9,358 nt of DNA from Gammaproteobacteria bacterium. Lineage in GTDB: Bacteria; Pseudomonadota; Gammaproteobacteria; SZUA-140. The notes beneath the pieces were generated by a model. The model was not told the DNA's origin and searched no databases. It worked only from the letters and a program-made list of their open reading frames with translations. The DNA lies in assembly GCA_026982145.1 (NCBI GenBank), contig JALSHQ010000374.1, positions 1-9,358 on the forward strand, given 5' to 3'. A program made the translations under genes and the position numbers. Shown here piece by piece: positions 1-6,842 of this stretch (the first letter of the stretch is position 1; every line of letters starts with the position of its first letter).

Positions 1-423
1 AGTCATGCCCCGCTCTACGGCCAACTGACGGGCGTGTTGATACGCCTCATCATAGGTATCGCCATGCAGTATCGCCTCTGCACCCTTCTCACGCACGGCG
101 TTAACTTTGATGGCTGGCGTTGTCGTTGGCATTACGATGGTCGCTTCAACCCCTTTTTTCTGTGCTGCAAGCGCTAACCCTTGAGCGTGATTACCCGCCG
201 AAGCTGCGATCACCCCTTTCTGGAGGCTTTCTTCGGAGAGTGATGCAATTTTGTTATACGCGCCGCGTAGTTTAAAGGAGAAGACGGGTTGAAGGTCTTC
301 ACGTTTTAACCACACTTCATTGTGAAGCCGTTTTGATAGTGAAGGCATGGCATCGAGTGGTGTTTTGATGGCCACTTCATAGACGGGGGCTTTTTCGATT
401 TTTGCTACATATTTCTCTAACAT
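1..423 (-). CDS. ilvA: Threonine dehydratase (threonine ammonia-lyase), N-terminal part
   Basis: This gene is cut by the left edge; only its first 141 codons are present. The enzyme is a PLP-dependent deaminase that converts L-threonine to 2-oxobutanoate, the first committed step of isoleucine synthesis in the cytosol. My translation begins MLEKYVAKIEKAPVYEVA. It contains the PLP-lysine motif SFKLRGAYN (Lys51) after KREDLQPV (residues 40-47), and the phosphate-binding-type motif SAGNHAQG (75-82); these are family hallmarks. The start at 423 matches the usual MLE(K/Q)Y beginning of this short-leader group. ATG at 429 is an in-frame alternative (MVMLEK). Neither start has a good Shine-Dalgarno sequence; the only good one upstream serves a three-codon minigene at 447-436. 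The C-terminal ACT-like regulatory domain lies outside the window, so isoleucine feedback control cannot be judged. The gene is divergent from rpiA. Confidence 0.95.
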   Translation of the reverse strand, partial: MLEKYVAKIEKAPVYEVAIKTPLDAMPSLSKRLHNEVWLKREDLQPVFSFKLRGAYNKIASLSEESLQKGVIAASAGNHAQGLALAAQKKGVEATIVMPTTTPAIKVNAVREKGAEAILHGDTYDEAYQHARQLAVERGMT

Positions 424-435
424 CACCATACGGTA

Positions 436-447
436 TCAGCTCAACAT
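436..447 (-). promoter_or_regulatory. Three-codon minigene (Met-Leu-Ser-stop) in the ilvA leader
   Basis: On the minus strand a strong Shine-Dalgarno-like AGGAAAA (457-451) stands six bases before an ATG at 447, but that frame reads only M-L-S and then TGA. The ilvA start candidates follow 6 and 12 bases after the stop and lie in the same frame. This arrangement could allow reinitiation or translational coupling into ilvA. The signals are visible in the sequence; the function is inferred and a chance arrangement is possible. Confidence 0.35.
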
Positions 448-489
448 CAGTTTTCCTAATCAAAATCGGTCAATAAACGGTTGCTTCTC

Positions 490-518
490 ATGACATTTTG
501 TCACTTCGCAGGTATCAT
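490..518 (+). promoter_or_regulatory. Probable sigma70 promoter of rpiA
   Basis: A -35-like ATGACA (490-495, one mismatch to TTGACA) is followed after 17 bases by a -10-like TATCAT (513-518, one mismatch to TATAAT). The predicted transcription start is near 525, giving a leader of about 23 bases before rpiA. Spacing and both hexamers fit a housekeeping promoter well. I did not find an equally good promoter for ilvA on the other strand. Confidence 0.6.
491..503. promoter_or_regulatory. 13-bp palindrome TGACA-TTT-TGTCA over the rpiA -35 box
   Basis: The two perfect 5-base arms are separated by three T. The left arm overlaps the -35 hexamer of the proposed rpiA promoter, where a dimeric repressor could block RNA polymerase. 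The symmetry is visible in the sequence; a regulator role is inferred and no particular regulator is recognised. Confidence 0.35.
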
Positions 519-536
519 TTTACACATCAAAAGATT

Positions 537-540
537 GGAG
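537..540 (+). promoter_or_regulatory. Ribosome binding site of rpiA (GGAG)
   Basis: GGAG lies seven bases before the ATG at 548, a normal distance. It supports this start over the next in-frame ATG (Met6). Confidence 0.7.
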
Positions 541-547
541 AATGTAA

Positions 548-1204
548 ATGACACAAGATGAAATGAAAAAGATGGTCGCTCATGCGGCGCTGGAGTATGT
601 CGAGGCAGGGGCGATTATTGGCGTCGGTACTGGCTCGACGGCCAATCATTTCATTGACGCTTTGGCGGGCATCAAACATAAAATCGATGGCACCGTGGCG
701 AGTTCTGAAGCGACTGCAGAGCGCCTAAAGGGTCACGGCATTGCCGTATTTGAGCTGAATGAAGTGAGCGATATTCCTGTTTATGTTGATGGTGCGGATG
801 AAACAAATAAATACTTGCACTTGATCAAAGGTGGCGGCGGCGCATTAACGCGTGAAAAAATCATTGCAGCGGCGAGCAACAAATTTGTCTGTGTTGCCGA
901 TGGCAGCAAACTGGTGGATGTGCTGGGTGCATTTCCGCTACCGGTTGAGGTGATTCCAATGGCTCGCAGTTATGTTGCACGCGAGATCGTCAATATGGGT
1001 GGCCAGCCGGAGTGGCGTGAAAATTTTATCACCGACAACGGCAATCAAATCTTGGATGTGCGTAACCTAGAGATCCTTGACCCCGTTAAGATGGAAGCGC
1101 AGCTGAATAACATCGTGGGGGTTGTCACCAATGGCCTGTTTTCAATTCGCCCGGCAGACGTGTTGCTGCTTGGCACTGAAGAGGGCGTTAAAACCATTAC
1201 GTGA
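548..1204 (+). CDS. rpiA: Ribose-5-phosphate isomerase A
   Basis: RpiA interconverts ribose 5-phosphate and ribulose 5-phosphate in the non-oxidative pentose phosphate pathway, in the cytosol. At 218 residues it is practically the length of E. coli RpiA (219). Family motifs appear in order: the phosphate-binding loop GVGTGSTANHF (25-35), SSEAT (52-56), the active-site segment VDGADE (80-85) with Asp81 and Asp84, IKGGGGALTREK (93-104) with Lys94 and the catalytic base Glu103, and ADGSK further on. These catalytic residues fall at the same numbers as in the E. coli enzyme, so it should be active. It has a good promoter (490-518) and ribosome binding site, and is followed after 21 bases by the small DUF2905 gene, with which it probably forms an operon. 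It diverges from ilvA, a pairing seen in other gammaproteobacteria. Confidence 0.97.
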   Translation: MTQDEMKKMVAHAALEYVEAGAIIGVGTGSTANHFIDALAGIKHKIDGTVASSEATAERLKGHGIAVFELNEVSDIPVYVDGADETNKYLHLIKGGGGALTREKIIAAASNKFVCVADGSKLVDVLGAFPLPVEVIPMARSYVAREIVNMGGQPEWRENFITDNGNQILDVRNLEILDPVKMEAQLNNIVGVVTNGLFSIRPADVLLLGTEEGVKTIT

Positions 1205-1225
1205 GGTGGGTAAGCAAAGCGTGTT

Positions 1226-1426
1226 ATGCAAAAGTTTCTAATCATTGCTGGCGCCGCTCTGCTCACTATTGGCCTGCTATGGCCGTGGATCGAAAAGCTT
1301 GGGCTGGGCAGGCTGCCGGGTGATATTGCGGTGGAGAAGGAGGGGTTTAGCCTCTATTTTCCGGTAGTGACGTCGATTATAGTGAGTGTCGTGCTGTCGC
1401 TGCTCTTCTGGTTGTTTCGCAAATAA
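1226..1426 (+). CDS. DUF2905 family small membrane protein
   Basis: This 66-residue protein has two hydrophobic segments, about residues 3-22 and 45-63, joined by a short polar loop with the conserved GLGRLPGDI signature (26-34). That layout and signature match the DUF2905 family (two transmembrane helices, typically 65-75 residues), whose function is unknown. It probably sits in the inner membrane; the C-terminal LFRK suggests that end is cytoplasmic. It starts 21 bases after the rpiA stop, with a GAGGTGG stretch just after that stop (about 1203-1209). That stretch is rather far (about 16 bases) from the ATG, so initiation may be weak or coupled to rpiA translation. No in-frame start upstream looks better. 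Co-transcription with rpiA is likely, but a link to ribose metabolism is not implied. Confidence 0.85.
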   Translation: MQKFLIIAGAALLTIGLLWPWIEKLGLGRLPGDIAVEKEGFSLYFPVVTSIIVSVVLSLLFWLFRK

Positions 1427-1453
1427 ATACCTTGGGATCTTGAGCGCGCTTTT

Positions 1454-1491
1454 GCCTTGCCAGCGAACAGAGTTTCTGCTCGTGCAAAGGC
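1454..1491 (+). terminator. Imperfect stem-loop after the rpiA-DUF2905 unit
   Basis: A long imperfect hairpin can be drawn. Outer arms GCCTTGC (1454-1460) and GCAAAGGC (1484-1491, one bulged A) enclose inner arms GCGAaCAGA (1463-1471) and TCTGcTCGT (1475-1483), with a GTT loop and one mismatch. About 15 pairs form in total. The plus-strand sequence after it is only moderately T-rich (CTCATCTTACTTTG). It lies between the convergent rpiA-DUF2905 unit and the minus-strand flavoprotein gene, where a terminator is expected. It is not a classic strong U-tract terminator. The remainder of 1427-1544 holds nothing else I can name. Confidence 0.4.
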
Positions 1492-1544
1492 CTCATCTTA
1501 CTTTGCTGCGCCCACCGGAGGTGTGACTGGGGCAGTGAGTGTGG

Positions 1545-4500
1545 TTAAAGCAGCACGCGCTCAATGCCGCCCTTCTTCACTTTATCGATAAAGCTGCGTT
1601 GCCATTTCTCACCAAAGTAACGGTTCACCAGCTCAACCACGATATAACGCGGTTCCATGCCGGTGACATCATTATAGCGTGCCAACCCCTGCTGGCAGGC
1701 GGGGCAAGAGGTGAGTAGGCGCACCTCACTATTCTCAACTTTTGGTTTACCCGTGAGTTGTTCGATCCCCTCGATCAGCTCCTCTTCTTTGCGGAAGCGT
1801 ACCTGCGTCGCAACATCGGGGCGTGAGACGGCAAAGGTGCCCGCTTCGCCGCAGCAGCGATCAGTGAGGGTGGTTTCGCCATTCAACAGTGTGCTGGTGA
1901 CCTTAAGCGGTGAGTGGTGTTTCATCGGTGTGTGGCACGGGTCGTGATAGAGGTATTGCACCCCCTCAACCCCTTCGACGGAGATCTCTTTCTCCATCAA
2001 AAACTCATGAATATCCATTAACCGGCAGCCGGGGAATATTTTGTCAAACTCATACTTCAGCAATTGATCCATGCAGGTACCGCATGAGACGACGACGGTT
2101 TTGATATCGAGATAGTTCAGTGTGTTGGCGATACGATGGAACAGCACGCGGTTATCGGTGGTGATCTGCTTCCCCTTTGCCTGATCGCCAGAAGAGGTTT
2201 GCGGATAGCCGCAGCAGAGGTAGCCCGGCGGCAATACTGTTTGCACCCCGCTCTCATAAAGCATCGCGAGTGTCGCCATACCCACCTCACTAAAGAGGCG
2301 CTCCGAGCCGCAACCCGGAAAGTAGAAGACGGCTTCAGCATTTTCATCGCTCTTGTTTGGATCGCGCAGAATCGGCACTGCTTTTTCATCTTCTACCCCC
2401 AGCAGTGCGCGGGTGGTTTGAGTCGGGATATCCGCCGGCAGCGGTTTTTTCATAAAGTGGATCACCTGAGCCGGAACGGAGGGCTTGCCTGTGGTGGATG
2501 AGGGGCGTGCATTGGGCGGTGTTTTCGGTGTGAGAGCCTTGAAGAGACGATGCCCGAGTCGCTGCCCGGCATAGCCCCACTGCAACATCACTTTGCGCAT
2601 GATTTTAATCGAGGTGGCGCTGGTAACATTAAGAAATGCCATCGCCATACGCGGCCCGGGTTTGAGGCGAAACGGCAGGCGTGTTTTTAGAATGGTGCGC
2701 ATGCGAATCGAAACCTCGCCAAAGTCGATATTAACTGGGCAGGCAGGTAAGCAGCGGTGGCAGATGGTGCAGTGGTCGGCAACATCTTCCATCTCATCAA
2801 AATGGCGCACTGAAATGCCGCGGCGCGTCTGCTCTTCATAGAGAAACGCCTCGATCATCAGGCCGGTCGCAAGGATCTTGTTGCGCGGCGAATAGAGCAG
2901 ATTGGCGCGCGGCACATGGGTGGTACAGACCGGCTTGCATTTGCCGCAGCGTAGACAGTTGCTGATGTCGTCGTTAAGCGCGCCCAAGTCGCTCTCTTCG
3001 AGAATCAAGGCTTCCTGTTGCAGTAATCTCAAAGAGGGCGTGTAGGCGTTCTCAAGGCCGGAGCCGGGCAGGAGTTTGCCGCGATTAAAAGATCCCTTTG
3101 GGTCGACGCGCTGCTTGTACTGCACAAAGGCATCAATGCTCTGCTCATCCATGTACTGCATTTTAGTGAGGCCGATGCCGTGTTCACCAGAGATCACACC
3201 ATTGAGCTGCTGCGTAATTTCCATAATGCGGTCAACGATCAGTTCCGCTTCGCGCATCATCTCGTAGTCATTGGAGTTGACGGGGATATTGGTGTGGATG
3301 TTGCCGTCACCTGCGTGCATATGGAGCGCCACAAAAAGGCGACTGGAGCGGATGTTACGATGGATCTCATCAAGTCGTCTACGCACGAGCGAGAGTGCTT
3401 CGCCCCCAAAAATTTCTTTGAGTGGTTGTTCGACTTCGCGGCGATAGGAGATGCGTATGTCGCGGCGTAGCAGCAACTGAAAAAAGGTGTCGCCGGGCTT
3501 GACCTGCGCTGCTTCATGCTCAGTTAACAGCTCACTTTCTGCCGCACTGCCATCCATCTGCTCAATCAACGCCTGCCAGCGGTCGTGGATCGTTTTTAGG
3601 TGGGCGCAGGCAGCATCACGCTTTTTGAGGATGATGGCATTGCTCTCTTCACTCACTTCAAATTGCTCTGAGAGCGGCATGGTGGCCAGCTCATGATCGA
3701 GGAAGGCGATCACCGTATCGATCATCTGTAGCTTGTTGCGGGTCGACTGTTCAATATTGATGCGTTCGATCTGTTCGTTATAGCGGGCAAGATTTTCAAG
3801 CGGGATCACCACATCTTCATTGATTTTAAAAGCGTTGGTGTGAGCGGCGATGGCGGCGGTGCGGCCGCGGTCCTGCCAGAAGCGGCGGCGCGCCTCGGGG
3901 CTGACGGCAATGAATCCCTCCGCTTCGCGCTCATTGGCAATGCGCACCACGGCGGAGGCCGCGCGTGCCACTTCATCTTCAATATGGCCGCCGATGTCGA
4001 TCAGTAGCAACATCTTGGGCAGCTCAGAGCGTAGCGCTTTGGTGGAGTAACCGATTGCGCGCAGGTAGCGTTCATCTAGATGCTCCATGCCGGAGAGCAG
4101 GGTTTCGGTGCGCTGTTCGATATGCTCTTTTATGGCCACAATGGCTGAGACTGCCGAATTCATGTCAGTGCCGAAAAATTCCAAGCAGATGGTGCGAGTG
4201 AATTTTGGTTTCTCATGCAGAATAAAGACGGCCGAAGTGATGAGCCCATCGCACCCCTCTTTTTGAATGCCGGGAAGGCCACCAAGGAACTTATCGGTCA
4301 CATCTTTGCCGAGTCCACGGCGGCGAAATGCATGGCCGGGAAAGCGCAGCGTTTCAGCAGGCTTGGTGGGCGTTTCGCCGTCGCTACCCAAGTAGTGGAG
4401 GCGAAACTCAACTTCATCTTGGTCGTGAATCTTGCCGTGGTTGTGGTTGATTCGCTCGACCTCAAGCCACTCTGCATCGGGCGTGACCATGCGCCATGAG

Positions 4501-5402
4501 ACCAAATTATCAAGCGTGGTGCCCCATAGCACCGCTTTTTTGCCACCCGCGTTCATCGCCACATTGCCACCGATCGTAGAGGCATCTTGTGATGTGGGGT
4601 CGACAGCGAAGACATAACAGTGTGATTCAGCGCGTTCCGCAACACGGCGCGTCACTACACCACATTCGGCACGCACAGTAGCGACAGGCGCTGCCACACC
4701 CTCAAGTTGGCGCTGCACCACCTGCCCGAGCCCTTCGAGTTTTTCAGTGTTGATGACGGCTGTCTCTGCCACCAACGGTACTGCACCGCCGGTATAGCCG
4801 GTGCCGCCGCCGCGCGGGATGATGGTGAGTTTGAGGTCGATACAGGCTTCGACCAGCGCGCGCACCTCATCTTCACTGTCAGGCGTGAGGATGACAAACG
4901 GCAGCTCAACGCGCCAGTCGGTAGCGTCGGTCACGTGCGAAACGCGCGCAAGGGGGCTGAAGTCGATATTGTCCGCGCGCGTCACCTTAAGCAGGCGCGT
5001 TTCCGCCTCACTGCGCAGCGCCTTCTGATGCGGTAGCCAAGCTTCGAATTTATCGACGGCGTTGCGTGTCGCTTCCAGCAGGCTAAGTGCAATGTCGTTA
5101 CTATCGGCGCGCTCAATCGTCTGGTCGAGGCGGTGATGCAGCGCCTTGACCAGCGCTTGCCAGCGCTTGCGGCTGTTGATCAAATCATCTTGAATATAAG
5201 GGTTACGTGTGATGACCCACATATCACCCAGCACCTCAAACAGCATCCGCGCTGAGCGCCCAGTACGACGCGAGCCGCGTAACTTGTTGAGCTGGTGCCA
5301 GCTCGGCTCGCCGAGAAAGCGGACCACTATTTCACGGTCGGAAAAAGAGGTGTAGTTATAGGGGATCTCACGAATCCGCGATGTGGTGGTGGCTTCTTGC
5401 AT
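1545..5402 (-). CDS. Giant FAD-linked dehydrogenase with Fe-S/CCG module (DUF3683 type; 2-hydroxyacid dehydrogenase, YdiJ/GlcD-GlcF-like)
   Basis: This 1285-residue protein probably oxidises a D-2-hydroxy acid and passes electrons through Fe-S clusters towards the respiratory chain. N-terminal residues 1-140 match the DUF3683 extension (REIPYNYTSFSDREIV at 11-26). The FAD-binding part follows with PRGGGTGYTGG (196-206) and DPTSQDASTIGGN (268-280). The vanillyl-alcohol-oxidase-type C-terminal half carries HAGDGNIH (696-703) and GEHGIG (739-744); His696, His703, Glu740 and His741 match the metal and catalytic residues of D-2-hydroxyglutarate and D-lactate dehydrogenases. Two 4Fe-4S motifs follow: Cys816/819/822/826 and Cys878/881/884/888. 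Two CCG domains end it (CX31CCX42CX2C from Cys1031; CX26CCX48CX2C from Cys1156). It is a fused GlcD+GlcF equivalent, longer than E. coli YdiJ (about 1018). An in-frame TAA five codons upstream (5417-5415) fixes ATG 5402 as the start, although its ribosome binding site is poor. D-2-hydroxyglutarate or D-lactate is the likely substrate; the sequence does not decide. Confidence 0.9.
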   Translation of the reverse strand: MQEATTTSRIREIPYNYTSFSDREIVVRFLGEPSWHQLNKLRGSRRTGRSARMLFEVLGDMWVITRNPYIQDDLINSRKRWQALVKALHHRLDQTIERADSNDIALSLLEATRNAVDKFEAWLPHQKALRSEAETRLLKVTRADNIDFSPLARVSHVTDATDWRVELPFVILTPDSEDEVRALVEACIDLKLTIIPRGGGTGYTGGAVPLVAETAVINTEKLEGLGQVVQRQLEGVAAPVATVRAECGVVTRRVAERAESHCYVFAVDPTSQDASTIGGNVAMNAGGKKAVLWGTTLDNLVSWRMVTPDAEWLEVERINHNHGKIHDQDEVEFRLHYLGSDGETPTKPAETLRFPGHAFRRRGLGKDVTDKFLGGLPGIQKEGCDGLITSAVFILHEKPKFTRTICLEFFGTDMNSAVSAIVAIKEHIEQRTETLLSGMEHLDERYLRAIGYSTKALRSELPKMLLLIDIGGHIEDEVARAASAVVRIANEREAEGFIAVSPEARRRFWQDRGRTAAIAAHTNAFKINEDVVIPLENLARYNEQIERINIEQSTRNKLQMIDTVIAFLDHELATMPLSEQFEVSEESNAIILKKRDAACAHLKTIHDRWQALIEQMDGSAAESELLTEHEAAQVKPGDTFFQLLLRRDIRISYRREVEQPLKEIFGGEALSLVRRRLDEIHRNIRSSRLFVALHMHAGDGNIHTNIPVNSNDYEMMREAELIVDRIMEITQQLNGVISGEHGIGLTKMQYMDEQSIDAFVQYKQRVDPKGSFNRGKLLPGSGLENAYTPSLRLLQQEALILEESDLGALNDDISNCLRCGKCKPVCTTHVPRANLLYSPRNKILATGLMIEAFLYEEQTRRGISVRHFDEMEDVADHCTICHRCLPACPVNIDFGEVSIRMRTILKTRLPFRLKPGPRMAMAFLNVTSATSIKIMRKVMLQWGYAGQRLGHRLFKALTPKTPPNARPSSTTGKPSVPAQVIHFMKKPLPADIPTQTTRALLGVEDEKAVPILRDPNKSDENAEAVFYFPGCGSERLFSEVGMATLAMLYESGVQTVLPPGYLCCGYPQTSSGDQAKGKQITTDNRVLFHRIANTLNYLDIKTVVVSCGTCMDQLLKYEFDKIFPGCRLMDIHEFLMEKEISVEGVEGVQYLYHDPCHTPMKHHSPLKVTSTLLNGETTLTDRCCGEAGTFAVSRPDVATQVRFRKEEELIEGIEQLTGKPKVENSEVRLLTSCPACQQGLARYNDVTGMEPRYIVVELVNRYFGEKWQRSFIDKVKKGGIERVLL

Positions 5403-5469
5403 TCTCGATTTGATTTATAAAGATTTATGGTTGACAGCCGATGGTATTTTCAATGGCATCTGAGGGGGC

Positions 5470-5478
5470 AGTTTAGCA
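5470..5478 (-). promoter_or_regulatory. Possible extended -10 element for the flavoprotein gene
   Basis: On the minus strand TGCTAAACT reads as TGn plus a -10-like TAAACT (four of six to consensus). It lies about 68 bases before the flavoprotein start. No good -35 hexamer is present at the proper distance, so this is only a candidate. Confidence 0.3.
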
Positions 5479-5527
5479 CGCATTAGCGTTGTTGAGCACT
5501 ATTGCTCTGGATGATACCAATAAGGAA

Positions 5528-5544
5528 AGGGGCGAAAAACCCCT
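5528..5544. repeat. Short GC-rich hairpin (AGGGG-CGAAAAA-CCCCT)
   Basis: Perfect 5-bp arms (5528-5532 and 5540-5544) flank a 7-base loop and are followed by seven A on the plus strand. It would sit in the 5' leader of the CNB-rhodanese mRNA, 33 bases before the start. It lacks a U-tract on either strand, so I do not call it a terminator; it could shield or position the leader. Confidence 0.4.
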
Positions 5545-5577
5545 AAAAAAATAACAGATTATGATGCATGGACAACA

Positions 5578-6696
5578 ATGGCTGAAGCTGAAAATAAGCG
5601 TGTGATCCCCCCCGAAGAGCTTGATAGCGATAGAGTTGTCGCCCAGCTCTATCGCTGCTCGCCACTCTCTACGATGGAGGTGGAGCAGATCCCCGTGTTG
5701 GTTTCGCTTTCGGTGGTTGAGCGCTACCCCTCCGCGACTCAGCTTTACCCTAATGGCGCGCCCGATGGCATGCTGTTTTATCTGTTTAAAGGTGGCTTAG
5801 AGATTGCCGAAGATGGCGATACCGTGACCATTCAGGCAGATTCGGATGGCGCGTTAACACCGCTCTCCAGCAAGCGCTTTACAACGGCAGTGGTGACGAC
5901 CTCTGGGGAGGTGGATCTCATCTGCATTGAGAAAGAGTTAATAGAAACCCTAACCGCCTGGGGGCAGATCTCAGCACCTGAAACAGAAGTGGTGATGAGT
6001 GAAGATGGCGTGGTGACCATCGACCGCGCGAGCTGGCTTAACTCAATGATTAAATCCCCCACTTTTCGAAAACTGCCCGCTGCCAATATTGAAGCACTGC
6101 TTAACAAGCTGGAGCCGGTGCACGTTAATGCAGGCGACCTGATTATTCGCCAAGGTGATCAGGGCGATTATTTCTACATGATTAACAATGGCGTCGCCCT
6201 CGTGACCATTAATCCGGAAAATGATGAAGACTCGGTGATTATGGCAGAGCTTAATGAAGGCGCCAGTTTTGGTGAGGCGGCGCTGATTTCAGATAAGCCG
6301 AGAAATGCCACCATCACAATGATGGAAGATGGTGTGTTGTTGCGGCTCTCAAAAGAAGACTTTATTCACTTATTGAAACAGCCAACCCTACGTTGGGTTG
6401 AGTTTGATAAGGCTGCCAGCATTATTAAGCGCGGTGCAAAATGGATCGATGTCCGGACGGCCGAAGAGTATGAGAAAGGGCATCTTCCCGGCGCGATCAA
6501 TCTACCCATGCGTGACCTGCATAAATCTGCACGTGAGCTCAATACAAAGATCCCTTACATCTGCTACTGTGGCAGTGGTACGCGGAGTTCTGCGGCGGCC
6601 TTTGCCCTCTCTCAATATGAGCTGCGCATCGCCGTGCTGAAGGACGGTATCGAAGCACTTCCCGAAAATCGTCTTCAAGTGAGTGATGCCGCTTAA
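5578..6696 (+). CDS. Cyclic-nucleotide-binding and rhodanese domain protein
   Basis: This 372-residue protein lacks a signal peptide, membrane helices and any helix-turn-helix, so it is probably a soluble sensor or enzyme rather than a CRP-type regulator. Residues 155-268 form a canonical cyclic-nucleotide-binding domain: DLIIRQGDQGDYFYMINNG (187-205) and the phosphate-binding cassette FGEAALISDKPRNAT (231-245), with Glu233 and Arg242, which normally hold the ribose and cyclic phosphate. Residues 27-126 look like a degenerate copy: the YPNGAPDGMLFYLFKGGLEI stretch (57-76) resembles the same strand pattern, but no cassette remains. Residues 278-362 are a rhodanese domain with WIDVRTAEEYEKGHLPGAINLP and the active loop CGSGTRS (331-337), where Cys331 would carry the persulfide. 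Rhodaneses move sulfane sulfur to acceptors. ATG 5578 has a weak ribosome binding site; the nearby ATGs at 5561, 5564 and 5568 are out of frame. Ligand and acceptor are unknown. Confidence 0.88.
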   Translation: MAEAENKRVIPPEELDSDRVVAQLYRCSPLSTMEVEQIPVLVSLSVVERYPSATQLYPNGAPDGMLFYLFKGGLEIAEDGDTVTIQADSDGALTPLSSKRFTTAVVTTSGEVDLICIEKELIETLTAWGQISAPETEVVMSEDGVVTIDRASWLNSMIKSPTFRKLPAANIEALLNKLEPVHVNAGDLIIRQGDQGDYFYMINNGVALVTINPENDEDSVIMAELNEGASFGEAALISDKPRNATITMMEDGVLLRLSKEDFIHLLKQPTLRWVEFDKAASIIKRGAKWIDVRTAEEYEKGHLPGAINLPMRDLHKSARELNTKIPYICYCGSGTRSSAAAFALSQYELRIAVLKDGIEALPENRLQVSDAA

Positions 6697-6700
6697 TCAA

Positions 6701-6757
6701 AGCCGTCATTTAATGGGCACTGAATTGTTGAGCCCTATTAGCCGTGACGGCTGACGG
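6701..6757 (+). repeat. Overlapping inverted repeats after the CNB-rhodanese gene
   Basis: AGCCGTCA (6701-6708) pairs perfectly with TGACGGCT (6745-6752), enclosing a second small pair GGGC (6715-6718)/GCCC (6732-6735). The right arm is itself half of a tight palindrome AGCCGT-G-ACGGCT (6740-6752), and TGACGG is repeated at once (6752-6757). These pairings exclude one another. The first stem starts four bases after the stop codon, fitting a 3' mRNA end, but no U-tract follows directly. It may act as terminator, RNA stabiliser or protein site. Confidence 0.45.
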
Positions 6758-6759
6758 TT

Positions 6760-6768
6760 TGCTAGAAT
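6760..6768 (+). promoter_or_regulatory. Extended -10 promoter candidate for the CLC gene
   Basis: TGCTAGAAT is TGn plus TAGAAT, one mismatch from TATAAT. The -35 position (around 6740-6745, AGCCGT) does not match consensus, as is common for extended -10 promoters, and lies inside the palindrome 6740-6752. Transcription would start near 6775, giving a leader of about 68 bases before the CLC start. This suggests the CLC gene is transcribed separately from the CNB-rhodanese gene. Confidence 0.5.
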
Positions 6769-6812
6769 GAGCGGAAGAGAGATCTCCCGTTTAAAAACCT
6801 CTGAAGAATAAT

Positions 6813-6826
6813 GTTGATTCATCAAC
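6813..6826. promoter_or_regulatory. 14-bp palindrome GTTGAT-TC-ATCAAC before the CLC start
   Basis: Two perfect 6-base arms flank a 2-base centre, 16 bases before the CLC ATG and downstream of the proposed transcription start. The small centre fits a dimeric DNA-binding protein better than an RNA hairpin. Position suggests an operator, but no regulator is recognised. Confidence 0.35.
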
Positions 6827-6842
6827 GACGCCACAATAAAAA

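Larger units (their letters stand above)
5403..5577. other. Divergent intergenic region between the flavoprotein and CNB-rhodanese genes
   Basis: The 175 bases must hold both promoters, but neither is strong by eye. On the plus strand TTGAGC (5492-5497) with a 17-base spacer reaches TACCAA (5515-5520), a poor match. A 5-bp inverted repeat with a 4-base centre (GAGCA CTAT TGCTC, 5494-5507) overlaps that region. A GC hairpin AGGGG/CCCCT follows at 5528-5544 with an A-run after it. The ATG of the CNB-rhodanese gene has only a weak GGA (5569-5571) before it. Confidence 0.5.

Noticed and set aside
1513..1523. Small inverted repeat CACC-GGA-GGTG as terminator of the flavoprotein gene
   Set aside because: Only four base pairs and no T-run on the minus strand; too weak to call.
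1711..5036. Many open frames of 60-120 codons antisense to the flavoprotein gene
   Set aside because: They lie inside a strongly supported gene, their translations are rich in Arg, Ser and Ala with no recognisable motif, and they lack consistent ribosome binding sites. They are shadows of the real coding frame.
5151..5170. Exact 10-bp tandem repeat CAGCGCTTGC
   Set aside because: It lies inside the flavoprotein gene and encodes ordinary helical residues (RWQALVKAL) with no repeat periodicity beyond two copies and a degenerate third; coincidence of codon use is sufficient.
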